DNA from: Acidobacteriota bacterium
GTDB lineage: Bacteria; Acidobacteriota; Vicinamibacteria; Vicinamibacterales; 2-12-FULL-66-21
Direction: 5' to 3'
Assembly (NCBI GenBank): GCA_020200195.1
Contig: JAIVJE010000406.1
Location: forward strand, 1-11,052
DNA length: 11,052 nt
The notes under the pieces are model-generated. The model had not been told where the DNA came from, made no database searches, and was given only the letters and a program-made list of their open reading frames with translations. Position 1 is the first letter of the stretch, and the number at the start of each line of letters is the position of its first letter. This document shows, piece by piece, positions 5,986 through 11,052 of this stretch. Position numbers and translations under genes: made by a program.

Positions 5986-6493
5986 GCAAGTGATCTGCCG
6001 CGTGAGGCGCCGCGGCCGCGGTGGTGTCGCCCGAATACAGGCGATGTTGAACAATGTGCTGCTCGACCCCGTCGGGCACGAGCCCGTCGATTGATTCGTT
6101 CGCGCGAAGACGCCGGCGTACCTCGGTCGAGGAGACGTCCGGCATAGCCGCATCCACCAGGTAGATCGCGGTTTCCGTCGCGTCAGGCGGATCCGCGGTG
6201 GCGGACGTCATGCGCCCTGCCAGATGCGGCAGCGTCGTCGGCATCGATGTCGCGGGATATCCCGGCCTCGACAGGACGATGAAGTGCGACTGATCGAGGA
6301 CCGAGGGATAGCGATGCCAGGTTGCAATTTCCGCGAACGCGTCCGCGCCGGTGATGAAGAAAATTTGCGAACCTGTCAGTCCGATCGCATGAAGGCGGTC
6401 GAGGGTATCTGCGGTGTAGGAAGGTCCCGGTGCTCGGAGTTCCGTGTCGCTCGCTTCCAGGCCGTCGAGGCCGTTGACCGCAATCGCCGTCAT
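5972..6493 (-). CDS. nadD: Nicotinate-nucleotide adenylyltransferase NadD, N-terminally truncated and probably inactive
   Basis: NadD transfers AMP from ATP to nicotinate mononucleotide in NAD synthesis. The 173-residue frame has the middle and C-terminal parts: GLEASDTELRAPGPSYTADTL (11-31), ITGADAFAEIATWHRY (47-62), HFIVLSRPGY (70-79) and the nucleotide-binding DVSSTEVRRRL (119-129). The family is about 190-220 residues and begins with GGTFDPxHxGH, which binds ATP. That motif is not found in this frame, nor in other frames nearby. The ATG at 6493 aligns inside the conserved YHRFAM stretch, not at a natural start. It overlaps the obg stop as ATGA. Without the HxGH motif catalysis is not expected. 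Confidence 0.85.
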   Translation of the reverse strand: MTAIAVNGLDGLEASDTELRAPGPSYTADTLDRLHAIGLTGSQIFFITGADAFAEIATWHRYPSVLDQSHFIVLSRPGYPATSMPTTLPHLAGRMTSATADPPDATETAIYLVDAAMPDVSSTEVRRRLRANESIDGLVPDGVEQHIVQHRLYSGDTTAAAAPHAADHLHGQN

Positions 6494-7626
6494 GGCAAAC
6501 CGGTGGTATGCCGAGGCGAACGGCTGATACTGCCGGTGTGGCGGGATACCCGGGGCAGTCCAGCATCGTGCGGCGCCATGGCGGCCGGCGCAGTATCACG
6601 CTCTCGCCCCGCCGCCACCTGCTTCCAGATGGCTTCCAGTAGCTGGTCCACGCCTTCACCAGTCGCCGCGGAAATCGGATACAGCGTGATTCCGCGCGCC
6701 TGCAGATGGGTTGCGAGAGACGCCAGCCGCGCCGGATCGTCCAGCGCGTCAATCTTGTTTGCCGCTGCCAGCAGGCGCTTCTCTACCAGCCGCTCACCCG
6801 ACGCATCGCGTCCCGGAAACAGAGCGAGCTCGCGCGCAATGATCTCGAAATCGCTGACTGTGTCCCGGCCGCTCGTCGACGACACGTCCACCAGGTGCAC
6901 CAGCACTTTCGTGCGCTCCAGGTGGCTCAGGAATCGGTGGCCGAGCCCGTGGCCCTCATGGGCTCCCTCGATCAATCCCGGCACGTCTGCGACGACGAAG
7001 CTGCGATCGCCGGAGAGTCCCACGACGCCGAGATTCGGCGTGAGCGTGGTGAAGGGGTAACTCGCAATCTTCGGGCGCGCGGCGGAGATGCGGGCAATCA
7101 GTGTGGACTTGCCGGCGTTCGGGAATCCGACCAGACCGACATCCGCCAGCAGCTTCAGGTGCAGCCGCAGATCTTTCTCCTCACCCGGGAGACCGGGTTG
7201 GTGCCGGCGCGGCGCACGATTGGTGGAGGTGGCGAACTGCGCGTTGCCAAGCCCGCCGATGCCGCCTTTGGCGATGATGACCCGCTGGCCGCCCTCCGTC
7301 AGATCGAACAGCTGGACGACGTCCTCACCGGCGCGTTCATACACGACGGTGCCGACGGGAACCTGAAGCTCCACGTCACTGCCCTTGCGGCCGGTGCGGT
7401 TGGATCCCTCACCATGTCCGCCGCGTCCGGCTTCGAACTGCTTCTGAAAACGGAAATTGAGGAGTGTATTGAGGTTGGGATTTGCGATCAGGTAGACCGA
7501 CCCGCCGGGTCCACCGTTGCCGCCGTCCGGTCCGCCGCGCGGCACGAACTTCTCCCGCCGGAAGCTGAGCGCGCCGGCGCCGCCGTGACCAGCCGCGACG
7601 TGGATGTCTACTTCGTCGACGAACAT
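6490..7626 (-). CDS. obg: GTPase Obg/CgtA
   Basis: 378 residues. Obg is a ribosome-associated GTPase acting in 50S assembly and stress control. The glycine-rich Obg fold fills about 1-160 (AAGHGGAGALSFRREKFVPR; GGPDGGNGGPGGSVY). The G domain has G1 GFPNAGKST (167-175), the TT of G2 (193-194), DVPG (214-217), NKID (290-293) and SAATGEG (319-325). The OCT domain is absent, as in many Gram-negatives. The last ~35-40 residues (from about RERDTAPAAM) are not Obg-like; they are the nadD remnant read out of frame, so the native 3' end was probably replaced. The core is intact. The ATG at 7626 is 37 bases after rpmA, in the standard rplU-rpmA-obg order. Confidence 0.95.
   Translation of the reverse strand: MFVDEVDIHVAAGHGGAGALSFRREKFVPRGGPDGGNGGPGGSVYLIANPNLNTLLNFRFQKQFEAGRGGHGEGSNRTGRKGSDVELQVPVGTVVYERAGEDVVQLFDLTEGGQRVIIAKGGIGGLGNAQFATSTNRAPRRHQPGLPGEEKDLRLHLKLLADVGLVGFPNAGKSTLIARISAARPKIASYPFTTLTPNLGVVGLSGDRSFVVADVPGLIEGAHEGHGLGHRFLSHLERTKVLVHLVDVSSTSGRDTVSDFEIIARELALFPGRDASGERLVEKRLLAAANKIDALDDPARLASLATHLQARGITLYPISAATGEGVDQLLEAIWKQVAAGRERDTAPAAMAPHDAGLPRVSRHTGSISRSPRHTTGLP
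6494..6550 (-). other. In-frame nadD coding remnant inside the 3' end of obg
   Basis: Upstream of the nadD ATG the same frame reads GIPPHRQYQPFASAYHRFA, the conserved stretch that follows the first beta-alpha unit of NadD. No ATG, GTG or TTG occurs in this frame before a TGA at 6596-6598. So coding homology extends beyond the only available start, and a deletion junction should lie at roughly 6550-6575. Confidence 0.75.
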
Positions 7627-7663
7627 GAGGCAGCGTCCAGTCGACGTTCCTCAGCCGGCTGTC

Positions 7664-7927
7664 TCAACGCTCTTCGACAGGAAGCACACTGATCATGCGG
7701 CCGCGGGCGCCGTGATCCTCGAAGCGCACGCGTCCGTCGATCTTCGCGAACAACGTGTCGTCTTTGCCAAGACCGACGTTGAGGCCGGGCCGGAATTTGC
7801 GCCCGCGCTGGCGCACGAGAATCGATCCGCCCGTGACGACGTTGCCATCGAAGCGTTTGACGCCGAGGCGCTGTGAGTTGCTGTCGCGCCCGTTGCGGGA
7901 AGAACCCTGTCCTTTTTTTGTTGCCAT
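7664..7927 (-). CDS. rpmA: 50S ribosomal protein L27
   Basis: 87 residues, the usual size. L27 reaches the peptidyl-transferase centre. The N-terminus MATKKGQGSSRNGRDSNSQR is the standard flexible arm without the cleavable leader seen in Firmicutes. LGVKRF, VTGGSILVRQRG and FRPGLNVGLGKDDTLFAKI follow. The ATG at 7927 lies 12 bases after the rplU stop, with AGG about 10 bases upstream. Co-transcription with rplU is expected. Confidence 0.98.
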   Translation of the reverse strand: MATKKGQGSSRNGRDSNSQRLGVKRFDGNVVTGGSILVRQRGRKFRPGLNVGLGKDDTLFAKIDGRVRFEDHGARGRMISVLPVEER

Positions 7928-7939
7928 GTCGTGCCTGCG

Positions 7940-8254
7940 CTAAATGACGATGTCCGTAACGCGCACGCGCGTGTACGTGCTGCGATGTCCCTTGGTGCGG
8001 CGCATGCCCTTCCGCCGCTTCTTCTTGAACACGCGGATCTTCGGCCCGCGGCTCTCCCCGTCCACGATGCCGACGACCTTCGCGTTGGCCACGAACGGCG
8101 CGCCGGCGAGCATCTCGCCGCCGTCCTGCTCGAGAAAGAGGACCCTGTCGAAAGTGATTTCCTTGCCTGCTTCGGCGTCGAGACGGTCAATCGTGATGAC
8201 GGAGCCGGGCTCGACTTTTACCTGGCGGCCGCCGCTTTGAATGATTGCGAACAC
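7940..8254 (-). CDS. rplU: 50S ribosomal protein L21
   Basis: 104 residues. The start is set at the GTG at 8254 because L21 proteins begin FAIIQSGGRQ or similar, and GAAGGGTGG lies just upstream; a longer reading adds 13 unrelated residues. Seen features are the VKVEPGSVITIDRL beta strand, the GAP.V..AKVVG segment, and the basic C-terminal loop KIRVFKKKRRKGMRRTKGHR (85 region) ending in TRVRVTDI. L21 binds 23S rRNA and L20 in early 50S assembly. It is the first gene of the rplU-rpmA-obg unit, with a promoter candidate about 75 bases upstream. Confidence 0.97.
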   Translation of the reverse strand: MFAIIQSGGRQVKVEPGSVITIDRLDAEAGKEITFDRVLFLEQDGGEMLAGAPFVANAKVVGIVDGESRGPKIRVFKKKRRKGMRRTKGHRSTYTRVRVTDIVI

Positions 8255-8326
8255 GTTCCACCCTTCGGATATCCGCGCGGGGCCTGGGTTCACAGCCGGG
8301 CCTGACGGACGCTCTGCAAAGGAACT

Positions 8327-8356
8327 AGCGTAACACGGAACCCGTTATGCTGTAAA
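8327..8356 (-). promoter_or_regulatory. Candidate promoter of the rplU-rpmA-obg operon
   Basis: On the minus strand TTTACA (8351-8356, five of six to TTGACA) is followed after 18 bases by TACGCT (8327-8332, three of six to TATAAT). This would start transcription near 8320 and give a leader of about 65 bases before the rplU GTG. The position is right for the operon, but the -10 match is modest. Confidence 0.4.
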
Positions 8357-8394
8357 CGCTTAGGGGGCCCTGGGTAGTGTCGCAGTTTGATTGA

Positions 8395-8646
8395 CTAGGT
8401 CAGGCTGACATCGCTTCTAAAGATCACAAAGACCAGCGCGATGTCGAGCACCGCGACGAACGATGAAAACATCGCGTGTGCCGGCGCATACGGGATGTAC
8501 TGAAGGCCGACACGTCCGGCGAGCCACAAAAGCAGAAAAACCGTGATTCTCCGCCGGTTCAACTCGCCCACGGCGCAGCCGTACAGAAGCAGACCCCAGA
8601 ATGCCGTGTGAGCAATCCAAGCGGCGATTAACGGCGAACCGACCAC
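8395..8646 (-). CDS. Small membrane protein of unknown function
   Basis: 83 residues from a GTG start. I do not recognise a family. Three hydrophobic stretches suggest membrane helices: about 5-26 (PLIAAWIAHTAFWGLLLYGC), 34-52 (ITVFLLLWLAGRVGLQYIP) and 59-76 (MFSSFVAVLDIALVFVIF). A basic patch (NRRR, 30-33) between the first two favours a cytoplasmic loop. It lies 54 bases after the lipoprotein gene on the same strand. TATAGA occurs about 10-15 bases before the GTG but has no good -35. The hydrophobic pattern supports a real gene; function cannot be assigned. Confidence 0.6.
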   Translation of the reverse strand: MVGSPLIAAWIAHTAFWGLLLYGCAVGELNRRRITVFLLLWLAGRVGLQYIPYAPAHAMFSSFVAVLDIALVFVIFRSDVSLT

Positions 8647-8700
8647 GCCGACGAGTCTATATCGAGCGCTTCGACGCCGCGGCTATGGGAGTCGAGGGCC

Positions 8701-9501
8701 TTACTTCAACAGAACGCGTGTGCCGCGAATCTTCTGCGTGCTCAGTGCGTTGAGGAAGCTCGGAATGAGCTGGTCCATCAGCTCGAAGTAGGACGAGAGC
8801 GCCGGCGTATTCTGCTGAGCGGGGTAGAGTCGCTGTTCCTGCAGTTTCTCGGCGTAGAGCTGCGAGCCGGTGCGGCCGTCGATGAAGATGAACTGCGGCT
8901 GGAGGTTGAATCCCTTCCGTTCCATGAACACCCGGACCTGCGTGACGCTCCGGCGCCCCATCGCATCGTAGGCTTCGACCTGCCGCGGCACGAACCCGGA
9001 CGTCTGAATCGGCGTGAACAGCACGGTGCCGGTCACGATCAGCGGGTTCTGGTATTCCTCGCCGATCTTCTTCCAGAACGCAGCGTCCGCAAATATGCCC
9101 TGGTACTTCTCGAGATCCTTCTCGTTCTTGATCTGCCCGGCCTGATCCGGGGGCGCGGGCTGCTGACCGTCTGCCGCGTCAGGACTGACGGGCGGTGCAT
9201 CGGCACCGTTTTTCGCCTGGTCCCGAGCCATTTCCGCGAGCGGCAGGACCTCCGCGTCGATCACCCGAAGGTTGGATTTCGTCCGCAGCTGACTGCGCAG
9301 CAGGCGCACCGTCTCGAGGTTTGCATCCACGTCATCGGTGCCGCCGCCGATGAACCCGGCGACGAGGACCCGCGAGAACGCCGACACATCCATCTTCGGC
9401 TGGATGGGCGTTTCGATGGGGATCTCGTAGAAGTTCGTGCAGGCCAGGGACCCACCGAGCAGCACGAGGCTAGCGATCGTTGCGACGCTTCGTGCGGTCA
9501 T
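8701..9501 (-). CDS. Putative lipoprotein of unknown function
   Basis: 266 residues. The N-terminus (ARSVATIASLVLLGGSLAC) is a short hydrophobic signal ending at C21; Ala at -1 fits a lipobox, though -3 is Ser rather than Leu, so lipidation is probable, not certain. The mature part has RVLVAGFIGGGTDDVDANLE (44-63), then RLLRSQLRTKSNLRVIDAEV. A Pro/Asp/Gln/Ala-rich linker (~99-122) and FIFIDGRTGSQLYAEKLQEQ (205-224) follow. The alternation resembles CsgG/LpoB/TolB-N-type periplasmic folds (a guess from pattern). Its ATG overlaps the TPR gene by 32 bases, so the two are translated together and may work together in the envelope. Confidence 0.85.
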   Translation of the reverse strand: MTARSVATIASLVLLGGSLACTNFYEIPIETPIQPKMDVSAFSRVLVAGFIGGGTDDVDANLETVRLLRSQLRTKSNLRVIDAEVLPLAEMARDQAKNGADAPPVSPDAADGQQPAPPDQAGQIKNEKDLEKYQGIFADAAFWKKIGEEYQNPLIVTGTVLFTPIQTSGFVPRQVEAYDAMGRRSVTQVRVFMERKGFNLQPQFIFIDGRTGSQLYAEKLQEQRLYPAQQNTPALSSYFELMDQLIPSFLNALSTQKIRGTRVLLK

Positions 9502-9835
9502 TGATTTCTTTGAAGAGGTCGTAATTCTGCCGGATCAGCAGGCTTTTCGGATCGAGCTCCAGCGCCTTCTCGTAGGCCTTGCGGGCTTCCTCAAACTTGC
9601 CTTCGTGCTCATACGCGATCGCCAGATTGTTCCACGCCGCCGAGTACGTCGGATCGATTTGCACCGCTTTCTCCCAGCGGTACGCGGCCTCCTTCCAGAG
9701 GCCGTTCTGCGCGACCTTGATGCCGAACTCGACCTGGGACTTCGCACTGGAGCGCGCGTCCGCGTAAGCCCCGGGCACCGCGGCGGTCAACGCACCCATT
9801 ACGATCAGCGCCCGAAAAAAGCCACGATAAAGCAT
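9470..9835 (-). CDS. Exported TPR-repeat protein
   Basis: 121 residues from the ATG at 9835. The N-terminus (LYRGFFRALIVMGALTAAVPGAYA) is a signal peptide with an AYA cleavage site near residue 25. Two TPR units follow: about 32-64 (AKSQVEFGIKVAQNGLWKEA..., ending VQIDP) and 66-98 (AAWNNLAIAYEHEGKFEEAR..., ending LELDP), with the usual W/L-G-Y-A-P positions. TPRs mediate protein contacts, here likely in the periplasm. A much longer upstream reading lacks Met-rich or conserved sequence and is not used. Its end overlaps the lipoprotein gene by 32 bases, and a promoter candidate lies just upstream. Confidence 0.88.
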   Translation of the reverse strand: MLYRGFFRALIVMGALTAAVPGAYADARSSAKSQVEFGIKVAQNGLWKEAAYRWEKAVQIDPTYSAAWNNLAIAYEHEGKFEEARKAYEKALELDPKSLLIRQNYDLFKEINDRTKRRNDR

Positions 9836-9851
9836 GACTGATGTGCCGTCC

Positions 9852-9879
9852 ACTATAGCACCGCGCTTCAAGCCCGCAA
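9852..9879 (-). promoter_or_regulatory. Candidate promoter of the TPR-lipoprotein operon
   Basis: On the minus strand TTGCGG (9874-9879) and TATAGT (9852-9857, five of six to TATAAT) are 16 bases apart. Transcription would begin near 9845, only about 10 bases before the ATG, so the message would have a very short leader; no Shine-Dalgarno is seen there. Confidence 0.4.
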
Positions 9880-9976
9880 GGGGATTCGCGGACTGCCGGT
9901 CTGACTTTCGCAGCAATGGATGTACCACGTGTATTCCCGAGACTTCGGGCGCCAGCGCGCGGTTTGTCAGGACAAT

Positions 9977-10004
9977 TGCGTAAGCGTCCAACGTCATGCG
10001 TAAG
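9977..10004. repeat. Direct repeat TGCGTAAG, 20-base period, upstream of the dprA promoter
   Basis: Two exact 8-base copies (9977-9984 and 9997-10004) are 20 bases apart centre to centre, about two helical turns. The second ends 7 bases before the -35 candidate. The arrangement is that of a class II-like activator or tandem operator site; no regulator is identified. Confidence 0.5.
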
Positions 10005-10011
10005 AGCAAGG

Positions 10012-10041
10012 TTGCACGTGGAGACAGCCGACACCTATAAT
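10012..10041 (+). promoter_or_regulatory. Candidate sigma-70-type promoter of dprA
   Basis: A perfect -10 hexamer TATAAT (10036-10041) is preceded after 18 bases by TTGCAC (10012-10017), a weak -35. Transcription would start near 10048 and give a leader of about 90 bases before dprA. Confidence 0.6.
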
Positions 10042-10050
10042 GAGGACAGA

Positions 10051-10094
10051 GGGGTCGGGCCGTTGTGCTGCGCTGCAGCCGCGGAGCCGGCCCC
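10051..10094 (+). other. Hairpin in the dprA leader
   Basis: GGGGTCGG (10051-10058) can pair with CCGGCCCC (10087-10094) over 8 bp with one G-U, enclosing a 28-base GC-rich loop. The stem would form at the very 5' end of the message. It is followed by CTTAGG rather than a U-run, so it is not a terminator. It matches no riboswitch that I recognise. Confidence 0.4.
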
Positions 10095-10136
10095 TTAGGC
10101 TTTGGGTCTGCGGGCGCGGCGCCGAAAGGGTTCCCG

Positions 10137-11052
10137 ATGGACCTCCTGACCGCCGTCGCCGTCTCCATGCTCGGGGTATCGCGCCTGCGAGCCGCCTCAG
10201 CATTCAAGGCCGTCCAACACCTCGACGAGCCCCGCACTGTGGTGCTGGACCGTGTCCTCGCCGCCTGCGGCAGCGAGCCTGCGGCTTGGCCGCTACTGTC
10301 AGCGCAGGCCGAGGAAATGGCCGATCAGGCGGTGCGGGCCGGTCGCGCTGCCGGGATTGAGCCGGTTCCCCTTTTCGCCGAGCGGTATCCACCGCTCGTC
10401 GCCTGCATTCCGGATCCACCGCCGGTTTTATGGTGCCGGGGAGATCTCGACGTCCTGACGCGTCCGGGTGTGGCGATCGTCGGCTCGCGGGCGGCAACGC
10501 CATACGCGCTCCAGGTGGGAGGGCGGCTCAGCGCTGAGCTGGCCGAGCGGGGACTCGTGGTCGCGAGCGGTCTTGCCAGAGGCGTAGACTCTGCAGCCCA
10601 TCGGGGCTGCCTGGACGCCGGCGGCGTAACGGTCGCAGTGCTCGGCTCAGGCGTCGACAGGATCTATCCGGCCGAACATACCGACCTTGCCGCAAGTATC
10701 TCGAAACACGGTGTCCTGGTGAGCGAGCTCGGACCCGGAGCGGCGCCGCTTTCGGAGCACTTTCCCCTCCGCAATCGGATTATCAGCGGGATCTCACTCG
10801 CCGTCGTCGTCGTCGAAGCCTGCGAGAAGAGCGGATCCCTCATCACCGCACGCTGCGCCCTGGATCAGGGCCGGGACGTGATGGCAGTGCCCGGTAGCGT
10901 GCTGTCAGGCCGCAACCGCGGATCGCATGGCCTTTTGAAGGACGGGGCAAAGGTCGTGGAGACTGCGGACGATATTCTTGAGGAGCTGGGGTGGCCGTCC
11001 GCCGTTACCCACCCGTTGTCAAGTTCTAAGTCGTTGAATTCAGACTCTTTAC
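10137..11052 (+). CDS. dprA: DNA-processing protein DprA, 3' end outside window
   Basis: DprA protects incoming single-stranded DNA and loads RecA on it during transformation. The frame is open from the ATG at 10137 (AAAGGG a few bases upstream) to the window end, 305 codons. An N-terminal helical region (1-100, with PLFAERYPPLV) leads into the Rossmann/DprA domain: VAIVGSRAATPYA (112-124), SGLARGVDSAAHRG (144-157), VLGSGVDRIYP (168-178), FPLRNRIISGIS (209-220), KSGSLITARCALDQGRDVMA (231-250) and GSHGLLKDGA (262-271). These are the signature motifs of the family. The start of the linker to the C-terminal winged helix (after ~285) is seen; that domain lies beyond the edge. Confidence 0.96.
   Translation, partial: MDLLTAVAVSMLGVSRLRAASAFKAVQHLDEPRTVVLDRVLAACGSEPAAWPLLSAQAEEMADQAVRAGRAAGIEPVPLFAERYPPLVACIPDPPPVLWCRGDLDVLTRPGVAIVGSRAATPYALQVGGRLSAELAERGLVVASGLARGVDSAAHRGCLDAGGVTVAVLGSGVDRIYPAEHTDLAASISKHGVLVSELGPGAAPLSEHFPLRNRIISGISLAVVVVEACEKSGSLITARCALDQGRDVMAVPGSVLSGRNRGSHGLLKDGAKVVETADDILEELGWPSAVTHPLSSSKSLNSDSL

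Larger units (their letters stand above)
9836..10136. other. Divergent intergenic region between the TPR gene and dprA
   Basis: About 300 bases without a supported gene. It holds a minus-strand promoter candidate for the TPR gene, a small hairpin (CCCGA 9936-9940 with TCGGG 9945-9949), the TGCGTAAG direct repeats, the dprA promoter candidate and the dprA leader. Readings across it on either strand look like composition-driven open frames. Confidence 0.7.

Noticed and set aside
6490..6600. Novel C-terminal extension of Obg
   Set aside because: These codons are the conserved nadD stretch read in a different frame, so the tail is a by-product of the deletion and not a new domain.
9926..10020. 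Two CACGTG palindromes in the TPR-dprA gap
   Set aside because: Only six bases each, not at matched positions relative to either promoter; chance is a sufficient explanation.
9836..10237. Long upstream extension of the TPR reading frame
   Set aside because: The added 134 residues lack conserved pattern, cross the dprA promoter and start, and would bury the signal peptide that begins at the ATG at 9835.

Overview
The window is high-GC DNA from a Gram-negative bacterium. LpxC means it makes lipid A, and the Obg protein lacks the C-terminal OCT domain common in Firmicutes. The gene content fits Acidobacteriota, perhaps the Vicinamibacteria: a sigma/STAS pair, a 'SPASM-first' radical SAM protein, the rplU-rpmA-obg-nadD-rsfS run, and a TPR/lipoprotein pair. 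That placement is from protein-level recognition only and was not tested.

Layout. Bases 1-539 (+) hold the 3' end of lpxC. On the minus strand from 3216 down to 555 runs a probable operon: an ECF sigma factor, a STAS anti-anti-sigma-like protein (ATGA overlap), an 89-residue unknown protein, and a three-part radical SAM protein. A divergent intergenic region with a TCCTTGG heptamer array separates this from lysA (+), which is a pseudogene, and tmk (+), which overlaps its end. The minus strand from 9835 down to 5033 carries a TPR protein, a putative lipoprotein, a small membrane protein, rplU, rpmA, obg, a truncated nadD, rsfS and a truncated comF. dprA (+) starts at 10137 behind a good promoter candidate and runs off the end.

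Function. The minus-strand housekeeping block serves ribosome assembly and control (L21, L27, Obg, RsfS) and should have served NAD synthesis (NadD). tmk supplies dTDP. comF and dprA are both DNA-uptake genes. The sigma/STAS/89-aa/radical SAM cluster looks like a small signalling unit with an attached enzyme.

Most notable. Three genes within about 3 kb lack a block that their families need. lysA has a premature stop and an in-frame internal loss of roughly 45-50 codons that takes out the EPGR region. nadD lacks the N-terminal GGTFDPxHxGH nucleotide-binding part, and obg runs straight into the remainder. comF lacks its zinc-binding N-terminus and any ATG/GTG/TTG start for the conserved segment that remains. 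Either this genome or strain has undergone local small-deletion decay, or the assembly dropped several 150-200 bp blocks. The second most notable item is the radical SAM protein, with its inverted domain order and a cysteine spacing that does not fit CX3CX2C.
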